Assembly: GCA_900766005.1 (NCBI GenBank)
Contig: CAAFTU010000055.1
Span: 26,876-90,875 of the forward strand
Source: an uncultured Bacteroides sp.
GTDB taxonomy: Bacteria > Bacteroidota > Bacteroidia > Bacteroidales > Bacteroidaceae
Direction: 5' to 3'
Length of the DNA stretch: 64,000 nt
The notes below the pieces were generated by a model. It had not been told where the DNA came from, did no database searches, and was given only the letters and a program-made list of their open reading frames with translations. Position numbers and translations under genes: made by a program. Position 1 is the stretch's first letter. Each line of letters opens with the position of its first letter. Below, piece after piece: positions 42,012-51,036 of this stretch.

Positions 42012-44498
42012 ATGCGTTTGTCCGAATTGAAAACAGGCGAAAAGGGTGTCATTGTAAAGGTATTAGGACACGGAGGATTTCGTAAACGGATTGTGGAGAT
42101 GGGGTTCATCAAAGGTAAAACAGTAGAAGTTTTACTGAACGCTCCGCTAAGAGACCCCATCAAATATAAAGTAGTGGGATATGAAATTTCCCTTCGCCGC
42201 CAAGAAGCTGAGATGATAGAGGTAGTCAGTGAAGAAGAAGCCAAGAAACTGACCGAACAGACCGTTTACCACGAAGGCCTGCCCGAAGACATCTCGGTGA
42301 ATGAAGAGCAAATGAAGCGTCTGGCCAAAGGCAAACGACGTACCATCAATGTGGCCTTGGTAGGAAATCCCAACTGCGGCAAGACATCGCTGTTCAACCT
42401 CGCATCGGGGGCTCACGAGCATGTGGGCAACTACAGCGGAGTGACGGTAGATGCCAAAGAAGGGTATTTCGATTTCGAAGGCTACCACTTCAAGATTGTC
42501 GACCTGCCGGGCACCTATTCTCTCTCGGCTTATACGCCCGAAGAAATATACGTACGCCGCCACATCATCAACGAAACACCCGACGTGATTATCAACGTGG
42601 TGGACTCTTCCAACCTGGAACGCAACCTGTATCTCACCACACAGCTCATCGATATGAATGTGCGCATGGTGGTGGCACTCAATATCTACGACGAACTGGA
42701 GGCCAGCGGAAACACCCTGGACCACAAGCTGCTGAGCAAGCTCTTCGGGGTGCCGATGATTCCCACGGTGACTCGGAGCAACCGCGGACTGGACACGCTG
42801 TTTCATGTGGTCATCAATCTCTACGAAGGGGTCGACTTCTTCGACCGCGACGGACGGATGAATCCGGAAGTGCTGAAAGACCTCACCGAATGGCACGAAT
42901 CGCTGGAAAGCCGCAAGCACCACGAGGAGGAGCACATGGAAGACTATGTGCGTGAACACAAGCAGACAGCTCGTGTGTTCCGCCACATCCACATCAATCA
43001 CGGCCCCGACCTTGAAAAGGCAATCGACGCCGTGAAGGAGGAAGTGTCGAAAAACGAAACCATCCGCCACAAATACTCCACCCGGTTCCTGTCGATCAAA
43101 CTGCTGGAGAACGATACAGACATTGCCCGCTTTGTGCAGACACTGCCCAATGCCGAAGCCATCTTCAGCATCCGCGACAAGATGTCCCGGCGCATCCACG
43201 ACACACTCGGCGAAGACTGCGAATCGGTCATCACCGATGCCAAATACGGCTTCATCAGCGGAGCCTTGAAAGAGACCTTCACAGACAATCACATGGAGCA
43301 GGAACAGACAACCAAGGTGCTGGATGCCATTGTGACACACCGCATCTGGGGCTACCCCATCTTCTTCCTCTTCATGTATCTCATGTTTGAGGGCACCTTC
43401 GTGCTGGGAGAATACCCGATGCAGGGCATTGAATGGCTGGTGGAACAAATCGGCAATCTGGTGCACAGCAACATGCCCGAAGGTCCGCTGAAGGACATGA
43501 TTGTTGACGGTATCATCGGCGGTGTGGGCGGAGTCATCGTGTTCCTCCCCAACATCCTGATACTCTACTTCTGCATCTCACTGATGGAAGACTCCGGCTA
43601 CATGGCCAGAGCCGCCTTCATCATGGATAAAATCATGCATAAGATGGGATTGCACGGCAAATCGTTCATCCCGCTGATTATGGGCTTCGGATGCAACGTG
43701 CCAGCCATCATGGCTTCGCGTACCATCGAAAACAGGAAAAGCCGCCTCATCACCATGCTGGTGAACCCGCTGATGTCCTGCAGCGCACGTCTGCCCATTT
43801 ATCTGCTGCTGGTAGGAGCCTTCTTCCCCCACAACGCCAGCCTCGTGCTGCTGATTATCTACGCCACGGGCATCCTTCTGGCTGTGCTGCTGGCAAGGCT
43901 GTTCAGTAAATTTCTGGTCAAAGGAGACGACACACCGTTTGTCATGGAACTTCCCCCCTACCGGATGCCGACAGCCAAATCCATCTTCCGCCACACGTGG
44001 GAGAAAGGCGTGCAGTATCTGAAAAAGATGGGCGGCGTCATCATGATAGCCTCTATCCTCATCTGGTTCCTGGGCTATTACCCCCGCCACGACGGCTATC
44101 AGACGGTAGCCGAACAGCAGGAGAACTCATACATCGGACAGCTGGGCAGGGCCGTTGAGCCAGCCATTGCCCCCCTTGGGTTCGACTGGAAGCTGGGCAT
44201 CGGACTCATTTCAGGAGTAGGAGCCAAAGAACTGGTGGTAAGCACCCTCGGCGTGCTCTATACCAACGATCCGGATGCCAGCGAAGCCAGCCTGGCCGAA
44301 CGCATCCCCATCACTCCCTTGGTGGCCTTCTGCTACATGCTCTTTGCTTTGATTTATTTCCCCTGCGTGGCCACCCTTGCAGCCATCAAGCAAGAGTCGG
44401 GCAGCTGGAAGTGGGCGCTGTTCACGGCCTGCTACACCACCGCACTGGCATGGCTGGTGGCCTTCACCGTTTATCAGATAGGAGGACTGCTGCTATGA
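42012..44498 (+). CDS. feoB: Ferrous iron transporter, FeoA-FeoB fusion
   Basis: An 828-residue inner membrane protein. Residues 1-78 are a FeoA SH3-like domain (MRLSELKTGEKGVIVKVLGH to AEMIEVV). After a short linker comes the FeoB G domain, with P-loop GNPNCGKTSLFNLASG near residue 118, DLPGTYSLSAYTPEE as switch II, and a G4-like VALNIYDE. A cytosolic helical part and the membrane domain (about residues 450-828) follow, with Gate motifs YMARAAFIMDKIMHKMGLHG and NPLMSCSARLPIYLLL. It imports Fe2+, important for an anaerobe. The start at 42012 begins the FeoA domain exactly. Its TGA overlaps the ATG of the next gene. Confidence 0.96.
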   Translation: MRLSELKTGEKGVIVKVLGHGGFRKRIVEMGFIKGKTVEVLLNAPLRDPIKYKVVGYEISLRRQEAEMIEVVSEEEAKKLTEQTVYHEGLPEDISVNEEQMKRLAKGKRRTINVALVGNPNCGKTSLFNLASGAHEHVGNYSGVTVDAKEGYFDFEGYHFKIVDLPGTYSLSAYTPEEIYVRRHIINETPDVIINVVDSSNLERNLYLTTQLIDMNVRMVVALNIYDELEASGNTLDHKLLSKLFGVPMIPTVTRSNRGLDTLFHVVINLYEGVDFFDRDGRMNPEVLKDLTEWHESLESRKHHEEEHMEDYVREHKQTARVFRHIHINHGPDLEKAIDAVKEEVSKNETIRHKYSTRFLSIKLLENDTDIARFVQTLPNAEAIFSIRDKMSRRIHDTLGEDCESVITDAKYGFISGALKETFTDNHMEQEQTTKVLDAIVTHRIWGYPIFFLFMYLMFEGTFVLGEYPMQGIEWLVEQIGNLVHSNMPEGPLKDMIVDGIIGGVGGVIVFLPNILILYFCISLMEDSGYMARAAFIMDKIMHKMGLHGKSFIPLIMGFGCNVPAIMASRTIENRKSRLITMLVNPLMSCSARLPIYLLLVGAFFPHNASLVLLIIYATGILLAVLLARLFSKFLVKGDDTPFVMELPPYRMPTAKSIFRHTWEKGVQYLKKMGGVIMIASILIWFLGYYPRHDGYQTVAEQQENSYIGQLGRAVEPAIAPLGFDWKLGIGLISGVGAKELVVSTLGVLYTNDPDASEASLAERIPITPLVAFCYMLFALIYFPCVATLAAIKQESGSWKWALFTACYTTALAWLVAFTVYQIGGLLL

Positions 44499-44731
44499 GC
44501 AACTGGCAAGAATGGGTGGTAGGCATTGCCATAGCCCTTTGCTTGGGGCGTGTGCTGTATGGAATCTATCTTTTTTTCTATCGGGCAGAAAAAAAGGAGA
44601 ATCCTTGCGAAAGCTGCGTAAATGGCTGTGAATTAAAGACTATGATGATTCAAAAGCAAAACAAATGCAGAGAAAATCAACACCGAGAAAAGAAAAATGA
44701 AGAAAAAGTGAAGAAAAAATGCTGCAAATAG
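44495..44731 (+). CDS. FeoB-associated Cys-rich membrane protein
   Basis: A 78-residue protein. One membrane helix (VVGIAIALCLGRVLYGIYLF, about residues 8-27) is followed by ENPCESCVNGCELK and a Lys/Glu-rich tail ending KKKCCK. This is the small FeoB-associated Cys-rich family (FeoC-like position), which probably binds iron or helps FeoB. The start ATG overlaps the feoB stop (ATGA), so translation is coupled. Confidence 0.85.
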   Translation: MSNWQEWVVGIAIALCLGRVLYGIYLFFYRAEKKENPCESCVNGCELKTMMIQKQNKCRENQHREKKNEEKVKKKCCK

Positions 44732-44761
44732 TTGGAGATTTAAAAAATTGTTGTACCTTTG
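44732..44761 (+). promoter_or_regulatory. Promoter of tRNA-Cys
   Basis: TTG at 44732-44734, exactly 19 bp, TACCTTTG at 44754-44761. Same architecture and same TACCTTTGCAACCGCAA start region as at tRNA-Thr. Confidence 0.8.
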
Positions 44762-44782
44762 CAACCGCAATCGAGAAACAAC

Positions 44783-44854
44783 GGTTCCTTGGATGAGTGG
44801 CTTAGTCAGCGGTCTGCAAAACCGTGTACGGCGGTTCGAATCCGCCAGGAACCT
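44783..44854 (+). tRNA. tRNA-Cys (anticodon GCA)
   Basis: 72 nt. Acceptor GGTTCCT/AGGAACC; anticodon stem GCGGT/ACCGT with loop CTGCAAA and anticodon GCA; T arm GGCGG/CCGCC with TTCGAAT; discriminator T. The next three bases are CCA, probably by chance since tRNA-Thr lacks them. Confidence 0.96.
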
Positions 44855-44865
44855 CCAAATAGCAA

Positions 44866-44897
44866 AAAAGCTCTGCCTGTAAAAAGGCGGAGCTTTT
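44866..44897 (+). terminator. Terminator of tRNA-Cys
   Basis: aaaagctctgcc pairs with ggcggagctttt (one wobble) around an 8-base loop. From here to 45032 nothing else is seen. Confidence 0.8.
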
Positions 44898-45032
44898 GTC
44901 GTTTATTGATACCCAATTACTTACCCCCTTTGCCGATTCTAAATAAGACTGTGCGCTGGCAGGACCACTCACCGAAATATAATCTTCCGCCCCAATACGG
45001 ATTCCTCATCCTTCCCATAAAAGAAAAAAGTA

Positions 45033-45084
45033 CTCCCCCATTCTTCCCTGAGCATGCAAAAGACCAACAGAAAGAAAGGGGGAG
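45033..45084 (-). terminator. Terminator of the nitroreductase-to-maf operon
   Basis: ctccccc/gggggag with further A/T pairing inside. On the minus strand it is followed by TACTTTTTTCTTTT, about 25 bp past the maf stop codon. Confidence 0.6.
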
Positions 45085-45108
45085 CAAAGATATGTATTAT
45101 AAAAAAGA

Positions 45109-45690
45109 CTACAGCGTCTTCAGCACCTTATAGAGCTTCTGAATAGGCAGTCCCATGATGTTGTAGAAACTGCCGGAAATGGAATGAACACCGATATAAC
45201 CAATCCACTCCTGCACACCATAGGCACCAGCCTTGTCCATCGGCTGGTAGCGGTCCACATAATAGGCAATCTCCTCATCCGACAGTTCGTCGAACAGCAC
45301 ATCCGAAGCAGCCGTAAAACTCTTCTGCCATTCGGTCGTAGTCAGACAGACGCCGGTAAACACCTGATGCTTCTTGCCGGAAAGCGCCCGTAGCATCTCC
45401 ACTGCCCCCTCTCTGCCATGAGGCTTACCCAGCACCTTGCCATCCAGCCACACAATCGTATCAGCCGTAATCAGCAGTTCGCCGGGCTGAAGGATAGAGC
45501 GATACGCACCCGCCTTCTTACAGGCAATAAACTCCGGAATGTCTCCCCCTTGCAGCGAATCAGGATACGATTCATCCACATCGGGCAAAGTCTTCACCAC
45601 ATAATCCACTCCCAGCCCCGACATCAGTTCCTTTCTGCGCGGAGAATTGGAAGCCAGTATAATCTGATATTTCTTTAAATTGTCAAGCAT
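45109..45690 (-). CDS. maf: Maf-family nucleoside triphosphate pyrophosphatase
   Basis: A 193-residue cytoplasmic enzyme that hydrolyses non-canonical or modified nucleotides (dTTP/UTP or m7GTP in characterised members). Motifs: IILASNSPRRKELMSGLGVD near the N-terminus, ITADTIVWLDGKVLGKPHGR with the catalytic Asp, and the C-terminal GAYGVQEWIGYIGVHSISGS. Length is normal. Last gene of a four-gene operon, 68 bp after kdsC. Confidence 0.94.
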   Translation of the reverse strand: MLDNLKKYQIILASNSPRRKELMSGLGVDYVVKTLPDVDESYPDSLQGGDIPEFIACKKAGAYRSILQPGELLITADTIVWLDGKVLGKPHGREGAVEMLRALSGKKHQVFTGVCLTTTEWQKSFTAASDVLFDELSDEEIAYYVDRYQPMDKAGAYGVQEWIGYIGVHSISGSFYNIMGLPIQKLYKVLKTL

Positions 45691-45758
45691 TGTTCCTATC
45701 TGTTTTAGCCGTTTTCTACATCCAGTACCTTCTCATGCACTTTCAAACTGCATCCTCA

Positions 45759-46280
45759 TCACCAGCCGAAAGCATCCTGCGCCATCCACAAGCCATGCGC
45801 CTTCAGCACCTGTTCCACCACATCCCGTCCGCAGCCGCAGCCACCGTCGGCATAAGAGATGTAGCGCGACACCGCCTTCACCTCGGGCACAGCATCCTTC
45901 GGACAGCAGGGCAAGCCACAGGCACGCATCACTTCCATATCGGGCACATCATCCCCCATATACAGAATCTCCTCGTCCCGCAAGCCATGCTTATCCCGGA
46001 AATCCCGGTAATCGTGAATCTTCACGGCCGAGCCCATGTAGAGGTCCTTCACCCCCAGTCCCTCGAAGCGGATACGCACCGCCTCCGTCTTACCTCCGGT
46101 AATGATGGCAATATGCAGTCCCTTTTTCACTGCCAGCTGAATGGCATACCCGTCCTTGATGTTCACCGTACGCATCGGTTCGCCCGAAGGATGCAAGGGA
46201 ATCACTGTGGAGCTCAACACTCCGTCCACATCAAACGCCAGCGCCTTGATGCGCGTCAAATCATAATTGATGGTGCTCAT
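45759..46280 (-). CDS. kdsC: KDO 8-phosphate phosphatase (KdsC-type HAD)
   Basis: A 173-residue HAD phosphatase that removes phosphate from KDO-8-phosphate in lipopolysaccharide core synthesis. HAD motif I is AFDVDGVLSS, motif II ITGGKTEAVRIRF and motif IV YMGDDVPDMEVM; the C-terminus has GGCGCGRDVVEQVLKAHG. Small size without a cap domain fits KdsC. Its start overlaps the end of the DUF2520 gene by 20 bp, so the two are coupled. Confidence 0.9.
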   Translation of the reverse strand: MSTINYDLTRIKALAFDVDGVLSSTVIPLHPSGEPMRTVNIKDGYAIQLAVKKGLHIAIITGGKTEAVRIRFEGLGVKDLYMGSAVKIHDYRDFRDKHGLRDEEILYMGDDVPDMEVMRACGLPCCPKDAVPEVKAVSRYISYADGGCGCGRDVVEQVLKAHGLWMAQDAFGW

Positions 46281-47055
46281 GAATACTCTTACTCATTAAT
46301 TTATAAATTTCCTGCAACGCCGGCAAATCGGCCAGCATGGCAAGATGGTTCTCAATCACATTCTTATCATAGCGCACCGCCGGTCCGGTCTGCGCATCGC
46401 GCGGAGCCAGTTCGTGCACCTTACGCGCCGTTTCATCAATCAGCGGAAGCATCACGTTGAAAGGAAGCTGGTATTTCTCAAGCAAATCAGCCGCCAGTGC
46501 ATACATATGATTAGTGAAATTGCAGATAAACACCGCTGCCAGATGCAGACTCTTCCGCTGTTCGGACGAAGCCTCATACACATGGTCGGACAGCGTAGCA
46601 GCGATGGCTTTCAGCAAAGCCACATCTTCCGCCGTCTTAGCCTCGATAAAAAAGGGAATCTCGTCAAACTTCACTTCCCGCTGCTTGCTGAACGTCTGCA
46701 TGGGATAAAACACCCCATAGCGCTGCGTATGCCCTTTCCACACACTCATAGGAATACTGCCGGCCGTATGCACCAGCAAAGCATGCTCCTTTCCCTCCGC
46801 AATCTGCGGCAACAATTCCACAAATGCCGCATCCTTCAGAGAAACGATATAAAGCTTGGCATCCCCCGTCAGCTCCTTCAAGTCGGTGGTATAGTCGGCC
46901 TCCACCTGCAGAGCCAGACTGCGGGCCGATTCTTCCGTACGGCTGAATATCTGCACAATGCGAAATCCCTTGCGATAAAGCGCCTTGGCCAAGTTTGTAG
47001 CCAGATTGCCGGCACCTACAAACACAATAGGCGTATCTTCAATACTTCTGTTCAT
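46261..47055 (-). CDS. Rossmann-fold DUF2520-domain protein
   Basis: A 264-residue cytoplasmic protein. N-terminal NAD(P)-binding domain (IVFVGAGNLATNLAKALYRK, residues 10-29) and a C-terminal DUF2520 domain with RYGVFYPMQTFSKQREVKFD and SLHLAAVFICNFTNHMYALA. It resembles small NADP-dependent reductases of the 6-phosphogluconate dehydrogenase-like fold. The substrate is unknown. It overlaps the nitroreductase gene by 4 bp (ATGA) and kdsC by 20 bp, so it is tightly embedded in the operon. Confidence 0.88.
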   Translation of the reverse strand: MNRSIEDTPIVFVGAGNLATNLAKALYRKGFRIVQIFSRTEESARSLALQVEADYTTDLKELTGDAKLYIVSLKDAAFVELLPQIAEGKEHALLVHTAGSIPMSVWKGHTQRYGVFYPMQTFSKQREVKFDEIPFFIEAKTAEDVALLKAIAATLSDHVYEASSEQRKSLHLAAVFICNFTNHMYALAADLLEKYQLPFNVMLPLIDETARKVHELAPRDAQTGPAVRYDKNVIENHLAMLADLPALQEIYKLMSKSIHEHHQL

Positions 47056-47606
47056 CCCTGTCCTCCGTATTTATTGATGTGAATTTTCTCCCATTGCAGA
47101 TGCGCTTCGTCAAACGGTTTGCGCTCCATCCCCTTGTGGCCCACGGCAATAATCGAAAGCACCTGAAGCTGGAGAGGAAGATCCAGCAGACCATGTACAA
47201 ACTCGTTGGACGGCATTCCAGTGGCAGTGAACCGCTCGCGTACCTGCACCCAGCAGCTGCCCAGTCCCAGGTCCTCCGCCTGAAGCTGCACCATCAGCGA
47301 AGCAATAGAGGCATCCTCCACCCACACATCACTCACCAGCGGGTCGGCCACCACTACCACAGCCAGTGCGGCATCTGCCAGAAAAGCCGAACCGGCCTCC
47401 TTGCAGTGAGCCAGGTCTTTCAATAATTCCTTATCATCCACGAGCACAAACTGCCAGCAGTTGGTCCGCTTGGACGAAGGCGACATCAGGGCCGCTTTCA
47501 TCAGCGCCACAACCTCATCCTGAGTGAGCTCTTCACCGGTAAACTTACGCATACTGCGACGATTCTTTATCAAGTCACTGAAATTTTCCATATTCTGCAG
47601 TTTCAT
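47052..47606 (-). CDS. Nitroreductase-family FMN protein
   Basis: A 184-residue cytoplasmic flavoprotein. Typical start LIKNRRSMRKFTGEELTQDE with the FMN-binding Arg residues, then ALMSPSSKRTNCWQFVLVDD and the C-terminal VLSIIAVGHKGMERKPFDE. It uses NAD(P)H to reduce nitro or quinone-like compounds; the true substrate is unknown. The start may instead be five codons in (Met at 47591), which fits the family slightly better. First gene of the operon that runs through DUF2520, kdsC and maf. Confidence 0.88.
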   Translation of the reverse strand: MKLQNMENFSDLIKNRRSMRKFTGEELTQDEVVALMKAALMSPSSKRTNCWQFVLVDDKELLKDLAHCKEAGSAFLADAALAVVVVADPLVSDVWVEDASIASLMVQLQAEDLGLGSCWVQVRERFTATGMPSNEFVHGLLDLPLQLQVLSIIAVGHKGMERKPFDEAHLQWEKIHINKYGGQG

Positions 47607-47620
47607 TTAATTAACTTATG

Positions 47621-47628
47621 CAAAGATA
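47621..47628 (-). promoter_or_regulatory. -7 box of the nitroreductase-DUF2520-kdsC-maf operon
   Basis: TATCTTTG on the minus strand, 14-29 bp before the candidate start codons. Together with the box at 47661 it forms a divergent pair. Confidence 0.5.
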
Positions 47629-47660
47629 GAGCAAACCAAGCGTAATAGAAAATAAAAATA

Positions 47661-47668
47661 TATCTTTG
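47661..47668 (+). promoter_or_regulatory. -7 box of the FemAB/GNAT-like gene
   Basis: TATCTTTG, 59 bp before the ATG at 47728. Confidence 0.5.
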
Positions 47669-47727
47669 TGGGGCGATGTTGCTGAAACGAACAGACAGAT
47701 ACCGATACTGGTTAACTTTTTGAATGA

Positions 47728-48732
47728 ATGCCGATGCTGCTAAAACTGACTACATATTACAAAGGAGAAGATATCCCTGATTTGCAGGGCACCAACACGT
47801 TTCATTCCAAGGAACTGTTTCAGATTTACGAAGCAACACCGGGCTATGCGCCCATCCTGATTGTGGCCAGTACCGACGGACGACCGGTGGCGCGCCTGCT
47901 GGCTGCCATCCGCAAGACAAAGCGGTGGCTTCCCGCCTCGGTGATGAGACATTGCATGGTGTACAGCGAATGTGAGATCCTCGACCCCGCCTTGTCTGCC
48001 GACAAGGAGCAGGCAGAAGAAGTGTTTGGCGAAATGCTCGAACACCTCACGCAGGAAGCCTCCCGCAGCTGCTTCCTCATCGAATTCCGCAACCTCAACA
48101 ATGCCCTGTTCGGCTACCGCTGTTTCCGCAGCAACGGGTTCTTCCCGGTCAACTGGCTGCGGGTGCGCAACTCCCTGCATCATCCGTACGACCTCGAAGA
48201 GCGAATCAGTCCCTCGCGCCTGAGACAGGTCAAGAAAGGACTGCAGAACGGAGCGGTGGTGAGCGAAGCCCACACAGACGAAGAGATACGCCGCTTCTCG
48301 AAGATGCTTCACCACGTCTACTCCTCGCGCATCCGGCGGTATTTTCCGGCACGCGACTTCTTCCGCCACATGCACCGCATGCTCATCAAGGGACAGCAGG
48401 CCAAGATTTTCCTTGTGAAATACAAGGAGAAAATCATCGGAGGATCCGTGTGCATCTACTCCGGCGACAATGCCTATCTGTGGTTCTCGGGAGGCATGCG
48501 CAAGACCTATGCCAAGCAGTATCCCGGCGTGCTGGCGGTGTGGAAGGCACTGACCGATGCCCGCGAGCGGGGCTACAACCACCTGGAGTTCATGGATGTG
48601 GGACTGCCGTTCCGCCCCCACGGCTACCGCGACTTCGTGCTCCGTTTCGGCGGGAAGCAGAGCAGCACCCGGCGCTGGTTCCGCATCAGCTGGCCGTGGC
48701 TCAACAAGCTGCTGACGAAATTTTATATTTAA
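47728..48732 (+). CDS. FemAB/GNAT-fold acyltransferase-like protein
   Basis: A 334-residue cytoplasmic protein with two GNAT-like halves, as in FemAB or Acetyltransf_6 proteins. Visible parts: ELFQIYEATPGYAPILIVAS, the block SRLRQVKKGLQNGAVVSEA and the C-terminal KEKIIGGSVCIYSGDNAYLW, VLAVWKALTDARERGYNHLE, MDVGLPFRPHGYRDFVLRFG. Relatives transfer amino acids to peptidoglycan precursors or acyl groups to lipids and polysaccharides. The substrate is not known. A second in-frame ATG two codons in is possible. Single gene. Confidence 0.75.
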   Translation: MPMLLKLTTYYKGEDIPDLQGTNTFHSKELFQIYEATPGYAPILIVASTDGRPVARLLAAIRKTKRWLPASVMRHCMVYSECEILDPALSADKEQAEEVFGEMLEHLTQEASRSCFLIEFRNLNNALFGYRCFRSNGFFPVNWLRVRNSLHHPYDLEERISPSRLRQVKKGLQNGAVVSEAHTDEEIRRFSKMLHHVYSSRIRRYFPARDFFRHMHRMLIKGQQAKIFLVKYKEKIIGGSVCIYSGDNAYLWFSGGMRKTYAKQYPGVLAVWKALTDARERGYNHLEFMDVGLPFRPHGYRDFVLRFGGKQSSTRRWFRISWPWLNKLLTKFYI

Positions 48733-48875
48733 CCGCATTTCACCGCCGCCCGAAAGACACATTTCCTCCGGCATTTCCAGAATAGGCGCCTTTCTCAATC
48801 TGCGCCGCTGCAGTTTTTTAAATCTATTTAAATGCTGAAATATTTCTTTATTAGGTAAGAATTACTTTTCTTTGT

Positions 48876-48901
48876 ATGCGCTTACATCAGAAAAAGCGCA
48901 T
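48876..48901 (+). promoter_or_regulatory. Leader hairpin before the methylmalonyl-CoA operon
   Basis: atgcgctt pairs perfectly with aagcgcat around a 10-base loop, 28 bp before the mce start codon. It has no T run, so it is not a terminator. Role unknown. Confidence 0.45.
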
Positions 48902-48929
48902 AAATTAACCCAATCAAAAAAATACAGAT

Positions 48930-49334
48930 ATGAAGATTTCACACATTGAACACTTGGGCATTGCTGTCAAAAGCATCGAAGAAGCCCTTCCGTATTACGA
49001 AAATATATTAGGCTTGAAGTGCTACAACATCGAAACAGTAGAAGACCAGAAAGTACGTACCGCCTTCCTGAAAGTGGGCGACACGAAAATCGAACTGCTG
49101 GAGCCTACTTGTCCCGAAAGTACCATCGCTAAATTTATCGAAAATAAAGGAGCCGGCGTGCACCACGTGGCATTTGCTGTGGAAGACGGCGTAGCCAATG
49201 CCTTGGCCGAAGCCGAAGGAGCCGGTATCCGTCTCATCGACAAAGCGCCCCGCAAGGGAGCAGAAAGCCTGAACATTGCCTTCCTCCACCCGAAATCTAC
49301 GCTGGGTGTGCTGACTGAGCTCTGCGAAAAATAG
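48930..49334 (+). CDS. mce: Methylmalonyl-CoA epimerase
   Basis: A 134-residue glyoxalase-fold enzyme that interconverts (R)- and (S)-methylmalonyl-CoA. It shows SHIEHLGIAVKSIEEALPYY with the metal-binding His, then KIELLEPTCPESTIAKFIEN, GAGVHHVAFAVEDGVANALA and the C-terminal SLNIAFLHPKSTLGVLTELC with the Glu ligand. It supplies the isomer used by the decarboxylase encoded directly downstream. First gene of the propionate operon. Confidence 0.96.
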   Translation: MKISHIEHLGIAVKSIEEALPYYENILGLKCYNIETVEDQKVRTAFLKVGDTKIELLEPTCPESTIAKFIENKGAGVHHVAFAVEDGVANALAEAEGAGIRLIDKAPRKGAESLNIAFLHPKSTLGVLTELCEK

Positions 49335-49396
49335 GAAGAACGGTGAAAAACCAGAAAAAACTCAAATCATAAACCATTTAAATACCAGAAAAACTC

Positions 49397-50950
49397 ATGA
49401 GTAATCAACTTGACAAAATTAAGGAGCTGATTGAACGCCGTGCCGTGGCACGCCTCGGAGGCGGTGAAAAAGCAATCGCAAAGCAACATGATAAAGGGAA
49501 ATATACAGCACGCGAACGCTTGGCCATGCTGTTGGACGAAGGCAGTTTCGAAGAAATGGATATGTTTGTGGAACACAGATGTACCAACTTCGGCATGGAC
49601 AAGAAACATTATCCGGGCGACGGAGTGGTGACCGGCTGCGGCACCATCGACGGACGGCTGGTCTATGTCTTCGCACAAGACTTCACGGTATCGGCCGGTT
49701 CGCTGTCGGAAACCATGGCACTGAAAATCTGTAAGGTGATGGATCAGGCCATGAAGATGGGAGCCCCCTGCATCGGCTTGAACGACTCAGGCGGTGCCCG
49801 CATCCAGGAAGGTATCAACTCACTGGCCGGCTTTGCTGAAATTTTCCAGCGCAACATCCTGGCTTCGGGTGTGATTCCGCAAATCTCGGGCATCTTCGGT
49901 CCGTGTGCCGGCGGTGCGGTATATTCTCCGGCGCTGACCGACTTCACCCTGATGATGGAAGGCACTTCCTACATGTTCCTCACAGGTCCGAAAGTGGTGA
50001 AGACCGTGACGGGCGAAGACGTGACGCAGGAAAACCTCGGAGGAGCCAGCGTACACTCCACCAAGTCGGGCGTTACCCATTTCACTGCCAAGACAGAAGA
50101 AGAAGGACTGGCCCTCATCCGCCAGCTGCTGAGCTACATCCCGCAGAACAACCTGGAAGAAGCTCCGTACACCGAATGTACCGACCCGGTGGACCGCCTG
50201 GAAGATTCGCTGAACGAGATCATCCCCGACAGCCCCACCAAGCCCTATGACATGTATGAAGTCATCGGAGCCATCGTGGACAACGGAGAATTCCTCGAAA
50301 TCCAGAAAGACTACGCCAAGAACATCATCATCGGATTTGCCCGCTTCAACGGACAGTCGGTGGGTATCGTGGCCAACCAGCCCAAATACCTCGCCGGAGT
50401 GCTCGACAGCAACGCTTCCCGCAAAGGAGCCCGCTTTGTGCGCTTCTGTGATGCCTTCAACATTCCTATCGTATCCTTGGTAGACGTACCGGGCTTCCTG
50501 CCGGGCACGGGACAAGAATACAACGGGGTTATCCTCCACGGAGCCAAGCTGCTCTATGCCTACGGTGAAGCAACGGTGCCCAAGGTGACCATCACCCTGC
50601 GCAAGTCGTACGGAGGTTCACACATCGTGATGAGCTGCAAGCAGCTGCGCGGCGACGTGAACTACGCATGGCCCACCGCCGAGATTGCCGTGATGGGTGG
50701 AGCCGGAGCAGTGGAAGTGCTCTATGCCCGCGAAGCCAAAGAGCACGAAAACCCGGCCCAGTTCCTTGCCGAGAAAGAAGCCGAATACACCAAGCTGTTT
50801 GCCAATCCCTACAACGCAGCCAAGTATGGCTACATTGACGATGTGATTGAGCCGCGCAACACCCGCTTCCGCATCATCCGTGCGCTGTTGCAGTTGCAGA
50901 CTAAGAAACTGACGAATCCGGCTAAGAAACATGGAAACATTCCATTGTAA
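49397..50950 (+). CDS. mmdA: Methylmalonyl-CoA decarboxylase alpha (carboxyltransferase) subunit
   Basis: A 517-residue protein of the acyl-CoA carboxylase beta-subunit family. It has two crotonase-like carboxyltransferase lobes: MGAPCIGLNDSGGARIQEGI and FGPCAGGAVYSPALTDFTLM in the first, VDVPGFLPGTGQEYNGVILH and YGGSHIVMSCKQLRGDVNYA in the second. It moves CO2 from methylmalonyl-CoA to biotin on the carrier subunit, releasing propionyl-CoA. The adjacent OadG-like, biotin carrier and OadB-like genes indicate a decarboxylase pump rather than a soluble propionyl-CoA carboxylase. Confidence 0.94.
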   Translation: MSNQLDKIKELIERRAVARLGGGEKAIAKQHDKGKYTARERLAMLLDEGSFEEMDMFVEHRCTNFGMDKKHYPGDGVVTGCGTIDGRLVYVFAQDFTVSAGSLSETMALKICKVMDQAMKMGAPCIGLNDSGGARIQEGINSLAGFAEIFQRNILASGVIPQISGIFGPCAGGAVYSPALTDFTLMMEGTSYMFLTGPKVVKTVTGEDVTQENLGGASVHSTKSGVTHFTAKTEEEGLALIRQLLSYIPQNNLEEAPYTECTDPVDRLEDSLNEIIPDSPTKPYDMYEVIGAIVDNGEFLEIQKDYAKNIIIGFARFNGQSVGIVANQPKYLAGVLDSNASRKGARFVRFCDAFNIPIVSLVDVPGFLPGTGQEYNGVILHGAKLLYAYGEATVPKVTITLRKSYGGSHIVMSCKQLRGDVNYAWPTAEIAVMGGAGAVEVLYAREAKEHENPAQFLAEKEAEYTKLFANPYNAAKYGYIDDVIEPRNTRFRIIRALLQLQTKKLTNPAKKHGNIPL

Positions 50951-51036
50951 ACTTACATGATAACATTACCTTGCACACCTGCACAACCGTGCTGCAAGGT
51001 AATCAGACTACAGTTTAAATAAAAACGAAACCAATT

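Noticed and set aside
42147..43466. 439-codon open frame on the minus strand
   Set aside because: Antisense to feoB, which is unambiguous.
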